Source: Gorsachius magnificus (Eukaryota; Chordata; Aves; Pelecaniformes; Ardeidae). From it: 64,000 bases of DNA. The DNA lies in assembly GCA_034008185.1 (NCBI GenBank), contig CM067082.1, positions 13,686,984-13,750,983 on the forward strand, read 5' to 3'. The notes below the pieces were generated by a model. It made no database searches. It saw only the letters and a program-made list of their open reading frames with translations, and was not told the DNA's origin. The position numbers and the translations under genes were made by a program. Shown piece by piece: positions 50,543-62,930 of this stretch. Each line of letters begins with the position of its first letter. The first letter of the stretch is position 1.

Positions 50543-53500
50543 TGTCTTCTATTTTTAACAAAACTGGTCCCCAGCTTTGCTTGCCTTCAAACAAGACTCT
50601 GCCTGCCGACTTGCAACGCAGATCAAAGGTGACCTTAAAAAGCCCTCACTGTGTTAAGACCTGTAAAATAAGTTTATTATGTTAAATTTCAAGTAATTAT
50701 TATTCTGTAACTTGATTAAAAACCATCATTTGCCAAACATGCCTTGGAAAAAAAAATTGCTACTTGGACTTAATAATAAAGTATACAATTAGCAATAAAT
50801 GGTTTTGGTTTTTTTAAAACCCATAGCATGTAACATTCCTTCATGCTTTAAGTGGGGAGCACCTTAAAGTCGTTATAAACCTTGGTTTAAAGACTTTAAT
50901 ACCTTGAACTATTTAAATTGCATTAAGGATGAAACTTCACATATGAAGAACCCTGCCCAACTCAGATGTGCATTGGGCTATTCCTCACCCTCATATCATC
51001 TATTTTACATAATTTAAGCATGGATATTTTAAAACTGCAGACAAGTTAAAAAAAAAATGTAATGACTGAAAAAACCTACCCAACTCCAAATGTTTCTTAA
51101 TCAGCTTCCTATTAGTTGTCTGTTTCATTTTAAATAAACAGAAAAGTAAAAATAATGAGATTCTTGATAATTTGCCTCCTCCTCTAGCTATACTGTAAAA
51201 GTTTCAGTACTAAGCTTGATGTTTCTAACTTTTTGAGTACTTATTTTTTACTGATTTTAAAATGCAGCAAAGGGACAAGGGCCACTCAAGCACTAGCCAA
51301 AAATTAATCAAGCTGCAGCCCCAACCAAGCCAAGTGGCCACAGCGAAAGATGAAGAGTGTTTCAAGATGAGTACCTGTGCATTGTGAAAGACCAGTAATA
51401 AAAGGTGGTAAATCCCAGTCCTTCACCGCTGCTGTGCCCATCAGCAGTCATGGATCGGAGCACAGGGAGCGTCTCCTGGCCAGTCTGTGCCAGGAGCTCA
51501 GCGCGGGAGCTCTTCCAGAGGCTGCTATGGCAGTGCCTAGATGCACAAACCAAACCCAACGTGACAGCAACCTTGCGACACACGGTCGCAGCCTCCACCC
51601 TGAGATGCAGTGAAAAGATCAGGATGAGAGTGAGAAGGAACAAGTAAGACCCCCCCATCTACACAGACATGAACAAAACAGGCAGATTAAAAAACAGAGT
51701 GAAATAAGAAAAGCATGTTTTCATCTATGAAAACACGTGCCAGTCTGAATGGTCCTGTGGGAGCTGCACCCACAGAGAGGTACTGCTTGTGCCAGTGAGA
51801 GGCAAATAGGAGAGGATGCATCACGTCCAAGGAAGCTAACAGAAAAATACAATCAAATTCCAACCTTGGCTACAGAAATCGATGCAGAGAAGAGGCTCAG
51901 GTACAAATTCAGCTTTCCTGTGCAAATACACTGTTTCCAAAACGCAGCAAACTGCACCCCACACCGCTGCACATAAAACATCCCAAAGAAAAGTGAAATG
52001 CGTGGCAGAGAAAGGGTGGCAATCCCCATCCCCTCTTGCTGCCTGCTACCTTAAGTAAAGCAGCCTGCATGCAGCCACAAATCCTTTGCCATACAGTACC
52101 GTCATGCCTACCACATCACCACCAGTTTTAGGGCGCAGCAGTGCTAATGTTAAATATCCGATATCCCCCTTGCAAGGTAACCTGCACACTTTTCAGGGGG
52201 TGCTTCACGTTTAAGAGCACATTTCAAAGCAGGTCCCTCACTCCAAGCTCTTTCCTGGTGGATGGAAAGGAGCCTTCCCTGCTGTGGCAGGCTCCCTGCC
52301 AGGACGTGGACCGGAGCCCTCCGAAGCGATGGCAGGGTGGGAACAGGCGGGGCAAGAGGGGAAGGAAGAGGGTACCGCAAAGAAAGTCAAAAGCTGTCAA
52401 CGATGTACTTCTGCCTAAACTGGGGACAGGGTGCAGACAGGGGTTTGCAGCTTTTTTTTTTTTTAAAAGAAAAAAAAGAACAAGCATATTTAAGTCCCCT
52501 GTAAATTTTGTGGGAGAGGTGCTGAGGGCTCAGCAGGGATTTGGGGCCAGCTGGCGAGGGGTGTGCCGGTGCCTGGTCGCTCCCCGTGCCCCAGAGCTGC
52601 AGACCCCGAGGCTGAAAGCACCCACTCTCCGCTCCGCTCTCTGGCGCTTTATGGGGAGAACGGGACCGCCTGCTGCTTGCCCAGAAGCAAGAGCAGAGCA
52701 AACAAAAAGGAGTTCAGATTTCAGGAGATTAACTTTAAATCCACCGACTCGGCGCTCTGATCAGCCGCTGGGGAAGAGACGGGGCCGGAGCTAAGATCAC
52801 CCCTATATACAAGCTCTTTTCGGCATACGCAGTATTTTGTGACACTCCTCTCCTGGCTCAGACACACACACAGAGGGTAGACATGTAAAAATAAGGTAAA
52901 ACATGAAAATAAGGTACTTGTAAAGGCTAAGGTACAGGATAACAGGACAAGCAAACAGAATTTAAGGCACTTCAAGTACAGTTAGGCTTGAAAGAAAAGT
53001 ACTTCAGAGAGCTAACATTTTTTTTCCTGTATCTGATTAACTGTGGATTTTGAAGCTTGTGTTCGCCTTGAGCAGTATTTCCCAAACCACCTCCATCCCC
53101 CCGACATAACCAGAAGGCACCCAGACGAGATGCCGGCAGATATGCAGAGGAGGGGCATCCTGTAAAAACTGGTTTAGGAGCAACAAAATTGTGAGGATGC
53201 TCTAACTCTAAAGAAAGAGAAGATGCCAAGTGAAGAACAGTTAAGAAAACAGTTCCCTCCGAACACACCATTCTTCCTCGTCACTCCAAATGCTTTAAAA
53301 CACACACGGAACCTATTCCCTCCTTATGCCTGAGCATCCCAGACAGACGGAGGGAAGTAAAGACTTCCTAAGGCAGCAGTTTCCTCCGAATCTACTCATC
53401 ACCATTGGTACCTGGAAACTTCCTACCTGCAACAGTTGGGCAAAATCCTGCAGGTCCTCAGTGGCCACCAGCCCCTGCAGCCAGCAGCCTCCCCAGGTAC

Positions 53501-56280
53501 TTTCCTTGGTTAAAAAACCCCACACGAGGCTTTTTCAGCATCTTATCACTGCTGGCTTTGCGAAGAAAATTAAACCTCACCTTCAAAATGGTAGCACAGT
53601 GGAGCTGGTACCTTCCTGGCAAGATGCCTGTACCTGAGCACAGTTTGGGGAGACCTGGGCCTTAGGTTAAAGCTCAGGTAAAAGAGCTTCTGGCTCTCAC
53701 ATAAAACTGGCTGCCCGGTCCTGAGAGACGAGGAACAGATTCCAAAAAATCTACAACCGTGAGGTCACGACTCCTCCTGGTAGCAAGCATTACAACATGG
53801 TGATGAAAAGTAGCATCATGAACATGAGAGCTGCAAGAGATGCCACGGGGATGCCTGATGGCGACAAGGAAATAAATGAGCGATAAAAGACTCTGTAACC
53901 ACCTTTGGCTGAGCAAAAGGAGGGTGTTGGTGCAGTGGTTGTCTCACCACGGGTGGGAGCAGCGACAGCCGCCTGGACACCCAGCCAGGCGACCAAGCCC
54001 TCTCCCCAGGAGGGAGCCGGGCATTCAAACAACTTCCTCGCCTTTCAATCACAGGGAAATCAATAGGTCTGACCCAGCGCCGCTCTTCTCAGAAGACCAG
54101 GAAGGGGAACCTCTTTAGAGAAATGCAGGGTGTTTACTCAGCTTCAGGGGGGGATCACGATCCTCTGGGATAACCCCATCGTCCACAATCTTCAAGGAAA
54201 CCATACCAAAGCCTGGAAGATGACAAGCACCGATGCTGGCAACAGCAGTGTGCTCCCAGCATATCATTTAAATAAATCAGTTTCTGGAGAGACAAAAGAC
54301 AAGGAAAAACTCCCTGCGGTGCCTGACAGTTCGTGCTGAAGAGGATGCTGAAAAAAAAACAAAAAACCACAACAAAACATATTTGCTTGAGAGGTGGGAG
54401 GCGGGAAAAGGGGTGGGGAAGGCATCTCCTCAAAAACACTTCAGGCCAGAACCATCAGGACTTTCCTTTATTTCGTGCGAGAGTGAATCAGCAGCGCTCC
54501 CCCAGCCTGGCAGCAAAGCTCAGAGATGCCGGCGCTGTCTGCTTCATACCGGCTTCCCCCGGCAGGAGAGGATGGAAAACCTCCCTGCATCGCTTCCCGG
54601 GGCCTCTGTCCCGGCACTCTTTGAAATCCAACAAAACTCACTACCTCCAACTCTCCGATTTTCTTCTTGCAAATAAGATTTTAAAAAAGAACAACTGTTT
54701 TCCTACTTCTGCTATCCGAGTGAAGTGTAACATAAAGTAACTGAAACTAATAAGCATGAAACTAGGTTTAGAGATATTAAAAAAAAAAGTCCAAAGCTTC
54801 GAGAGTGAGAAAAAGGAACACATACGTCAGAGGCAAGGGAAGGGGCACAGAGTTCTTGAGAAATATTGGTATTTTATTAAACCCCTCTGAGGGTGCCTTT
54901 AGCAGCAGTTCAGAACCTGCTTTTTTTGGGTGCTCTTTAAAATAAACCACAAACATCAAGATTCTGTTTAAAAAGGAAACACATTTTTCCCTGTATAGCT
55001 TTGCTCACAGGACTTCTTCCTTCGCTCACCAGACTGGCCAAGAGGTTAAATAACCCTGAACCTGAGGCTTCCTTAGTGATCATCACTGACTCAAAACAGG
55101 CGAGAAAATCTCTTATTTGGTTTTTTGTTTGCTTGTTTTAAGCTACAAGGAGCCAGATACACAGCTTTAACACTTACTACGAAATTGTGGGAACAACAGA
55201 CAATTAACAACAACAAAAAAAAGCCAAAGTCTACACAGGTAATGTGAAGTTGCAAGTTTAAAAAAATATTTAGCATTTAAGAGGGGAAATAGGGTCAGGA
55301 CAGGAAGAATGGGAGAAAAAGAGGGGAGGAAAACTAAGATTTCAGGCCCATGATGGGGCATGGAAGTGAGTGCAAGAAGTTCCCGTCCCACCCCTCCCAC
55401 TGCTCTCATGAAGTTAATCACCCCCGCCATTGGTGCCAGCTGGGACCTCACTGTAAATCACATCACCAAAATGCTGCAAGTTAAAAAAATTATACTAAAA
55501 AAAAATATGTATCTATATCTATCTCTCTTAAGAAAGGAGGGAGTGAAGCAGAGGGTTGCTTCTCACCCGGATTGTTGCCGTGCAAACCCACAGCTAAGGG
55601 GAGAGCGAGGGGAGTAACACAAGGGAAATAACTTTGGTTTTCAGCTTTGCCACACTTTTCCAGGACAGAAGATGAATTTCAGGCTATGGAGGAGTCTCCC
55701 GAGCAAACTGAACTACGCCGTGGTCAGATCACACCAGTCTGGAGGGAACTCCATGGCATGCAGAGCCACTTGGGTTTGGGCCAGGATGCGCCAGCTCTTC
55801 TGTCCCAGGGCCTCCACTGCCTGCTCCTGCTGGGAGGACTGGGCTTCACTGGGGCTTAACTCAAGCAGTAAAAAGGGTTTCCCAGAGCAGGGCGTTGATG
55901 TGCAGATATCAAGAGCTGAACAAGCACACAACAGCAGACATCTCTGCCTGGGAACATCTCATGTCAGATCTGTCCCACTAACGCTTACCACATGGTTCTG
56001 TCAGCCCAGGGCAGGACATGCCACTGATGGAGCCATGCTGGCAAAACCCACCAGCAGAAAGGCTGCATTACACCAGCAAAGGGGCAATTTTTGCTAATGC
56101 TGCTTATCAAACTCATCGTGCAGGGTAAACCCATAACCCACAACCAATTCACCCCAGGAGCAAGTTCTTGCCATGGTCGTGGGATGCTGACCACACCAAA
56201 GTGCTTGTGCACTCTGAGGCTCTGGGTACCCTGTGTAACGAGGTGTTAAGTAGTCTGAAATATATATGTGCTCACTTTTT

Positions 56281-56573
56281 ACCAAGGCCTCTAGTGACGG
56301 GAGAAGGCGCAATGGTTTTAAACTGAAAGAAGGTAGGTTTTGATTGGACATAAGGAAGAAATTTCTTACGATGAGGGTGGTGAAACACTGGAACAGGTTG
56401 CCCAGAGAGGCAGTGGATGCCCCATCACTGGCAGTGTTCAAGGCCAGGTTGGATGGGGCTCTGAGCAACCTGATCCAGTGAAAGATGTCCCTGCCCACGG
56501 CGGGAGGTTTCAACTAGATGACCTTTAAAGGTCCATTCCAACCCAAATCATTCTATGATTCTATGATCCTATG
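56281..56573 (+). mobile_element. CR1 LINE 3' fragment
   Basis: The copy runs from the ORF2 end (GCAATGGTTTTAAACTGAAAG, then TGGACATAAGGAAGAAATTT) to the tail ATTCTATGATTCTATGATCC. Words such as GGATGGGGCTCTGAGCAACCTGATC are shared with the 38.2-39.4-kb copy and not with the 41.1-kb one, so it belongs to that second subfamily. A stop early in the ORF2 remnant (TGA in GGTTTTGATTGG) breaks the frame. Confidence 0.95.
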
Positions 56574-59500
56574 GATGCCGGAGCTGCCCTTCGAGCCAGA
56601 GCCCCAGGGGGTGGGCAGCCAGCGGGCTTTGCCCAGCTGTGAGACGAAGGGAAGCATGAGGCGGAGAAGACCTACTACACTTCAGAGTTTGTGAATGGTG
56701 TAGATGGCAACTGAGCCCAAGGGTGAGCCTGGACCACAGACCTGATTAACCTGTAGTCTGGGGGAGGGGCACATCTGAAAATTCCTCCCAAAATGTCTGC
56801 AGAAGTTCATTTGAGAGGCAAGCCAGTGGTGAGCAGGCTTCGCTTTGCTGCATCAGGTCCCCGCTGGACAGTCTGCCCAAGGGCCACAACCTGAAGAAGA
56901 CATAGATGTAGCTGGGGAGGCTGGCTGCTGGAGTGACACTGAATTCCTTGCATGTGCCCTGCTTTCACCACCCGGCACGTACCCTGCACACTGGGCCGAT
57001 GCGCAAAAAGGTTGTCAAAACTCGCTGAAACGCCCCCCTCCCTCCGCTCCCGACGTGCGATTTCTAACCACAGAGGTGTTACAGATCACCTTATTCCCCA
57101 TTTGCTTCCCGACCTCCACCAGCCCTCCAGATGGCAAACGCTCCCCTCTGCCAAGCGCCGACACGAGCCTTCCCACCGCCAGCCCCGCGCGGGGCATCGC
57201 CTGCCGCAGGCAGCTCGGGCACCTGCGGTCCTGTCCGCGAATTCCAGAGACGAGCCTGCCTCTGTCACAGGGGACATAGCACCATAACCCATGTCCTCAG
57301 CTACCAGAATACGCCCCCCCCCTCCAAGGACTTTAAAGAAGTCCCCTCCTGGTTACCAATGCCCAAACCGCCTCTGCTTGCCTGTGCCTTTCTCCCTCTG
57401 CTCACTACTAAAACCCAGACTTCTTAAGGGTCTTCAACGCTACATGCACAAAATCATCACACGCATCTCCTTGAAAAGCCCTACATCCCTCAATTTGACC
57501 GGATCTCCCAGTTGCATCAGCTGTTTTATGTCAAGTAATTTTACAGAAAACTCAACTTTTCACTTTAGAAACAGGTTTTGGGTCTCACGGTTCCAAGCAA
57601 AGCTTGTCAAGCGCATCGTCTTAAATCCAAACTCACAGTGTTTCTTGCAACAACCCAAAGCGCGTCTTTTTTAAAACAAAACAATCAAAGAACACTTTTG
57701 ACTTGCAAAGGCATGGTGGTTTTGGGGAGGGAGGGTTGGGTTGGTGATTTCTGAACTGCTTCCAGATGGCAAGGCTGGAACCGAGCTCTCTTCCCTTCAT
57801 CTTCCAAGGGCCGAATTAACTTCGTTCCCATTTTGCTACACCTATGCAAACCAAACTCTCAAATACTACCCTGTACAAGAAATATTTGTAACGTTCTGGA
57901 AATCAACAGCTCTTTTGGCTTTTACAGAAAAAACCCAAGCTTCCTGCTAACCCTGGGACTGAGCCGTATCACGACATCCAGTAAACTTCAGACCCACTTA
58001 TTTTTGAAGGGTTGATAAAATAAACTAAACCCACAAATATTATTTCCAGCTGACTAACACCTGTAAAACACACCTTGACAGAAGACCAGCAATTACTTTA
58101 ACAGCTTTAAGTAAAAGCCTTTAAAGATTATTTTAATGCCTACTTTTGTTTATTACTTACTTTCAAGAGGAACAGATACCATCATGCCGATGTGCGTGTT
58201 ACAACCTTCAGTTTGCAGCAACTTTTAGGGAAAGAACACACTTGCTGAACTATCCTCACACTTGAAAGAAAGTCAAAACTACAATTACACTCTCTCCACA
58301 CAAAAAACAGATGCAGCTTCACCGCAACCTGACAGCCACGCTACAATCTCAGGGAATTCCATTGTGACACTGTCCATTTCTAAACAAATTCGCATCAAAA
58401 TATGGTTTTGATTTATTGTCAGCAGCTGTTTTCATTCCTTAAGTGGACACACAGGAAAGTAATTTAGACATGGGTCAAACCAGCCCAACCAGAAGGGACT
58501 CCAAATCCTACCACTGAGGATCAGCTGAGTTAGAGCAAAGCTAAAATGAATAAAACCCGAAGATGTCGCACATGCAAATACAGTGATGTCATGCCTGGCA
58601 TTAAAATCTTCATCTTGTACGTGGATGAGCAAAACCTGCTGTGTTCTCATTCCAGCCTGCAGCAGTTTGAAACTGGTTTGAAAATGCAAAAAGGAGCAAG
58701 TAACTTTGCTAAATTTAATGTTAGCTTTATTTTTTGACTTTTAATAAAAACACAATAAAACTTCCCTCCCCCCCTCACAAAAAAGAACCAAAACATGATG
58801 CTGCCAACTTGGGCTGCCTCATACCCTGGATTATTGATTTTACAGATGCTGTCTAGAGATTGTTGATTGTAACTAGGGTAAAAAGGGAAAAAAAAAAAAA
58901 AAAAGTGGTACTTTGAGATAAAGCAGTTGGAAGGAGCATGCTCCCTTCAAACACCAACGGCAGAGATGTCCTGTGGGACAAAACTCTGACAAGAGAACTT
59001 CTGGGGTGGGCAAGCAGGAAAAATGTCATTTTATGGAGGTGAGTAACCACACGGGCTTTGGGCTGGTAACTGAGCTATGCTGATCTGTAAGCGGCGCTTT
59101 CCAGCACTGAGCTCATCCCAGGTAGAAGGAGAGAGGACGAACGCGGGCGAGCTCTTGGCCATTCATTTCTGCAGATGCACTGCAGAAGCCTGGAAGGGGA
59201 TAAACACGCACACGACTGCTGATGTAAAATAAGGACCGGTCAACAACTTTATAAATGCACGGGCTTTTAAGCATCTATATTCTTCCCGATTGCTGGCCAG
59301 TACCTTGCTTTCCCCAACCCAGAGATCAATTTGCAATTCTGTGTTTCAAAGAGCTGCTGAGTTCATACAACAGACCAAAGCCACATCTACATTAGAAAGG
59401 CTTCACCGGGACAGGAATATATTACACTGGCAAAGCACTTTGGTCACAGATACCTCTTAAACAATAAAATTACTCCTCTTCCGGTCTAATAAAACCGCGG

Positions 59501-60589
59501 CAGCACACAGCCGTCTCACTTCACATGCCATTTCCCAGCAAGGCTACAGGCAAGAGGTGGCTGCTATAGAGACACCAGAGCCCTGCTAGTCACACCTGCG
59601 CCTGCCCAACTATCCCAGCCCCGGCCAGGAGGGACGAACCCCACACAAAGTTTAACCTGTAGCTTTAAAAACCAAAAAGACAACTCATCGACCAACTACG
59701 TGTGGATTATTTGTAGGTGAGCTGGATGACGAAGCAGAGAGCGGCAATGATTTACCATCATTTGCTCTAAAAGAATTACGTTGAGGCATTTGACATTTTA
59801 GTTCTCGGCCCCAATTTGGAAAGGGGTTTGGTTGGAATGACTATCATTACTCCACTGAGGGATGTGCTAAAATTCCTTCCTGAACTGGGATCTTGACGCC
59901 TGTGCATCTGAATTGAGGTGGGACAAAAAAAAAAAAAAAAAAAAAAAGAAATAGGAAAGAGCAGTTCTGCCTGACGGCCTCACACTGCGACCCCGGCCAG
60001 CGCTGCGGTGCCCGGGGACCCGGCTGGCAGGAGGTGCTGACGCCCAGAAATCCTGATCACCAAGTCACCTTCCCACCCAGCGAGAGCCCTCCTCTTCCCC
60101 TCCATGCCTACTTCTTTGGACGCTTTCCTTTCTACTGATCTCTACCTTCTGACCCAAAACTTTTGCCGAGTTCCCGTGCACGGCAAGGCCCTCGCAAGCT
60201 CCCGACGTTTAAGAGAAGCACCTGCCCCAAGACGGGGAGCCTGCATCCGAGAAGTGCCTGGGGAGCCCCAGGGGGGAGGAAATCAGGGCCACGTGCCCCT
60301 AAGGATGGATTCATAGAATCACAGGCGCAAAGCAAACAAAAGGGCTCAAGGAAGGGCCGGTCAGAGGGACCCCCAAAGTCAGGCGGGCACATCCCAACTC
60401 CACTTCCAAGTTTTATTCCCAGCAAAGAGGGGAGAAAAATCCATGTCTTTCGCTGTCTCCCTCATCCCAGAGGGAGAGGGAGAAGGGAAAAAAGGAGACA
60501 GTTGTGTGAAGGCTTTGGAAACCAGCTAAAACAAAAGGGAAAGTCACCCTCCTAAAAAAAAAAAAAAAAAAAAAGTGGATGCAACGTGC
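56574..60589. other. Non-coding DNA with a small CpG-rich patch
   Basis: No gene recognised. A CpG-enriched patch at 57013-57260 contains CGCGCGGGG-type words and might be a minor promoter or a flank of the main island. Poly(A) tracts at 59925-59947 and 60555-60573 precede the island. Confidence 0.5.
57013..57260. promoter_or_regulatory. Small CpG-rich patch
   Basis: CpG is frequent over about 250 bp (ACGTGCGATT, GCGCCGACACGAGCC, CCCGCGCGGGGCATCGCC, CCGCGAATTCC), in contrast to the surrounding DNA. It may be an alternative promoter or an enhancer. No TATA, initiator or clear splice site could be tied to it. Confidence 0.35.
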
Positions 60590-61004
60590 CAAAAGGCCGA
60601 GTTTCCCCAGATCTCCCCATCCCGGGGACAAGGAAATGCCAGGGGCGGGCACAGGCTGCCGCCGGGGCTGCAGGCGCTGGAGCCGAGGCTGGAGGGGGGC
60701 GCCCGGCTCTGCCCCGCCGCGGCCCCGGCTGGGAGCCGCCCCCCGCCCCGCCGCTCTCCGCAGCTACCGGCGGCCACGGCGCCACGGGGGCGCAGACCAG
60801 GAGGGGACGGCAGACTGGGGGGGGGGGGGGGGGGGGGAGGGGAGAAGAGAAGAGGAATTAATAAAAAATTAAACCAGAAGAAAGCGCTGCCAAGTCCGGC
60901 CGCGGAGCCACGCGTGGCGGTGGCGCCCGGGCCCCTCCTGCGCCTGCAGCACCCCCGGGGGGGCGGCTTCCCCCCCCCCTCCCCGCACGCCAGCGGCTCC
61001 TTTC

Positions 61005-61110
61005 TAAAGACCGCACTGACAAAATCGCCCGGCTCGCCTCTACGTAACGCCCTGTCGAAAGCGGACGCCATATTTTGTGTTGCTGATGTCGACATAGACA
61101 AACGTAGACA
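61005..61110 (-). promoter_or_regulatory. Low-GC core in the island with YY1-like ATGGCG motif
   Basis: A balanced-composition segment lies between GC-rich and poly-C DNA. On the minus strand it reads CACAAAATATGGCGTCCGC, close to the YY1 consensus AANATGGCGNC, which typically sits just downstream of a start site and often overlaps the start codon. The ATG (61069-61071) has A at -3 and G at +4. TACGTAA (61041-61047) and TTTCTAAAG are nearby. It may be an initiator region or a conserved regulatory core. Confidence 0.4.
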
Positions 61111-61492
61111 TGTTTTTTCCTCCCCCCCCCCCCCCCCCCTCCTTCCTCCTCCTCCTGCCTTCCCCCCTTCACCCAAACTTGCGATCGGGAGGCGGCGGGG
61201 AGCGGGGAGGAGGGCGGGGGGGAAGGAGGCTGCATGGCGAAAAATTAAAAATATACCTGAAAAAAACGAAGAACCCACCCCGAACAACCCGCCCCACCGC
61301 GGCTCCCCCCCCCCACCTCCGCGCCCTCCCCCGCCCCCCCCCGCTCCCGGCCCCCGCCGGAGTCCCGGGAACCGGACAGTTTTTTTGCGGAGGAAAAGTT
61401 GGGTGCGAGCGGCCGGGGCGGGAGCGCCGGCGAGTGCCTGCGTGCGGGGGGGGGGGCGGCCGGGGAGGGGGGGGGGGGGCCCGCCTGGGAAG

Positions 61493-61506
61493 TTTCCTAC
61501 CTGCGC
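61493..61506 (-). other. Candidate splice donor
   Basis: The minus strand reads GCGCAG|GTAGGAAA, matching the CAG|GTRRG donor pattern. It lies about 330 bp downstream of the CRE if transcription runs leftward, a sensible place for the end of a first exon. No other evidence supports it. Confidence 0.3.
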
Positions 61507-61700
61507 CCAGGGCGGCGGCACCGGCTGTCCCGGGCGGAGCGGCACCGGGGCTCCGCGCGCCGCTCCGCGCGCGGCCGCGGCTGCCCGCGGCCGCGGGACC
61601 CCGCGCGCCCCCCGCCCCCGCCGCGGCGCGGTGGCCCGCGGGGAACCACGCGCGCACCGCCACGCGCGCACGCATGCACACGCCGCCCCGGCCCCGCCGC

Positions 61701-61791
61701 GGGAAAAAAAAAAAAAAAAAGAAAAAAAAAAAGGAGAGGAAAAAAAAAAAAAGGGGGGGGAAGAAAAAAAAAAGGAAAAAAAAAAAAAGAG
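61701..61791 (+). repeat. 91-nt uninterrupted purine tract
   Basis: Every base from 61701 to 61791 is A or G: A-runs of up to 17, AGGAGAGGA and a G8 block. Long purine tracts can form triplex DNA and exclude nucleosomes. It lies between the CRE/octamer cluster and the GC-richest part of the island. Confidence 0.95.
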
Positions 61792-61822
61792 CCCTCGATC
61801 GGTGGGGATCTACGCCAAAACC

Positions 61823-61857
61823 CACATGATCTCTGACGTCAGCGTGCGTATTTGCAT
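61823..61857. promoter_or_regulatory. CRE plus octamer cluster
   Basis: A perfect palindromic CRE TGACGTCA (61834-61841) is 8 bp from ATTTGCAT (61850-61857), the reverse complement of the octamer ATGCAAAT bound by POU/Oct factors. CACATG (61823-61828) lies just before. They sit in a short non-repetitive, lower-GC stretch within the island. Together they suggest a CREB/ATF and Oct-responsive core promoter. Both sites are exact consensus matches. Confidence 0.7.
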
Positions 61858-62930
61858 ACGATACCACCGCCGGCGCGGCCGCCGGGGTCCCTCGGCGCGG
61901 CGGAAAGTTGCGGCGGGGCCGTGCTCCCCCCCGCCTCCCCCCGGCCGCTCCTCCTCCTTTTCCCGCACCCCCCCCCCCGAACCCCCCCCCTAAGCGGTGC
62001 GCGCGTGGGCTCCGCCGGGCGCTCCACAGCCCATGTGGCGACGCTACCGGACAGCACCGCCGGTCCCCGCCGCGCCCCCCGTCCCGCTCCACGGGCGGAA
62101 CGGCACGGACCCCCCCATCCCCTCCGCGATCCTCCGGGCGAGCGACGGCGGCGCTGGGGGGGGGGGGGATGGCTGGAGGGTGAGGACCCTCGGTCCGGGA
62201 CCGCGTGGGGGTGGCAGGGGCCGGTCTCTCTTTGCAGGACGTGGGGACGGGACCCCTATCTTAGCACCGCGGGGCTGGACCCCCCCGCTGTGGGGAGGGC
62301 GAGGGGATGATGAGGGGCTGGGTGAAGCTCCGCAGCGGGGCGGGTTACCTGGCGCGGGGGGGGGGGGGGGGGGGAGGCGTCGCTTCACCCTCGGCTTGTG
62401 CTGGAGGTTGCCCAAGCCCAGCCGGTGTTGGGGGGGCGTCGGCCGCTCAGAGCCCCACGGGAGACGGTGGGCATCGCCACGGGAGGCTGCGGCAGCCTCT
62501 GCCCCTCCGCTGCATGGCGGGGATCCTTCCCCCGTGCGAAACCGCCGCGGAACTCCCGTTGCCTTTCTTCCAAAGAGATGCAGACAGATAAGACTCCGGC
62601 TATTTTCTGTTTACTTCAATGAATTAATTAAAAGAAATAATTCACCGATCGTATCTTGCTACTAGATCTTCCAACAAGTCCGGGCTAATAGGACTTCAGG
62701 AGTAGCACAATCTCGCTGTAACTTCAGGGCTGTGCTACCTGCCACGCCGCATCTTTGATTCGACCGCATTAAACTGATCTTTCAGTCGTATCCCCAGCGC
62801 TCCGAAGGCTCTGCGAGCCGCCCCCCGCCCCGGCTCCCCCTGCCCCGGCTGCAGCCCCGCACCCCGCCCCGCAACTTCGCCGGGCAGCCTTTCGTTCCCC
62901 TTCCCCCCGTAGGGCTGGGGACCGGCTGGT

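Larger units (their letters stand above)
44899..56280. other. Non-coding DNA with MIR and candidate conserved blocks
   Basis: No gene is recognised. It contains a MIR near 48.7 kb, a tandem duplication at 50.5 kb, an AT-rich block at about 50640-51260 with many TTAAAT and TAATTA words, and a homeodomain-site-rich block near 49.2 kb. Small A or T tracts occur throughout. Confidence 0.55.
60590..62930. promoter_or_regulatory. CpG island, probable gene promoter
   Basis: About 2.3 kb of very high GC and dense CpG, including CGCGCGGCCGCGG (61567-61580) and G or C runs of 18-21 bases. Such islands mark vertebrate promoters and first exons. Lower-GC inserts at 61005-61110 and 61800-61862 stand out and carry transcription-factor motifs. 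Large open frames occur on both strands because GC-rich DNA lacks stops; they are not evidence for a protein. Direction is undecided, with weak signs for the minus strand. The gene is not recognised. Confidence 0.88.

Noticed and set aside
60311..60325. CR1-tail-like word TTCATAGAATCACAG
   Set aside because: About 15 bases only, with no adjoining CR1 3' UTR.
60544..61993. Very long open frames on both strands in the CpG island (375 codons minus, 472 codons plus)
   Set aside because: Stops are rare in such GC-rich DNA. The predicted proteins are Pro/Gly/Arg/Ala low-complexity, opposite strands are equally open, and poly-C and poly-A tracts are read straight through.
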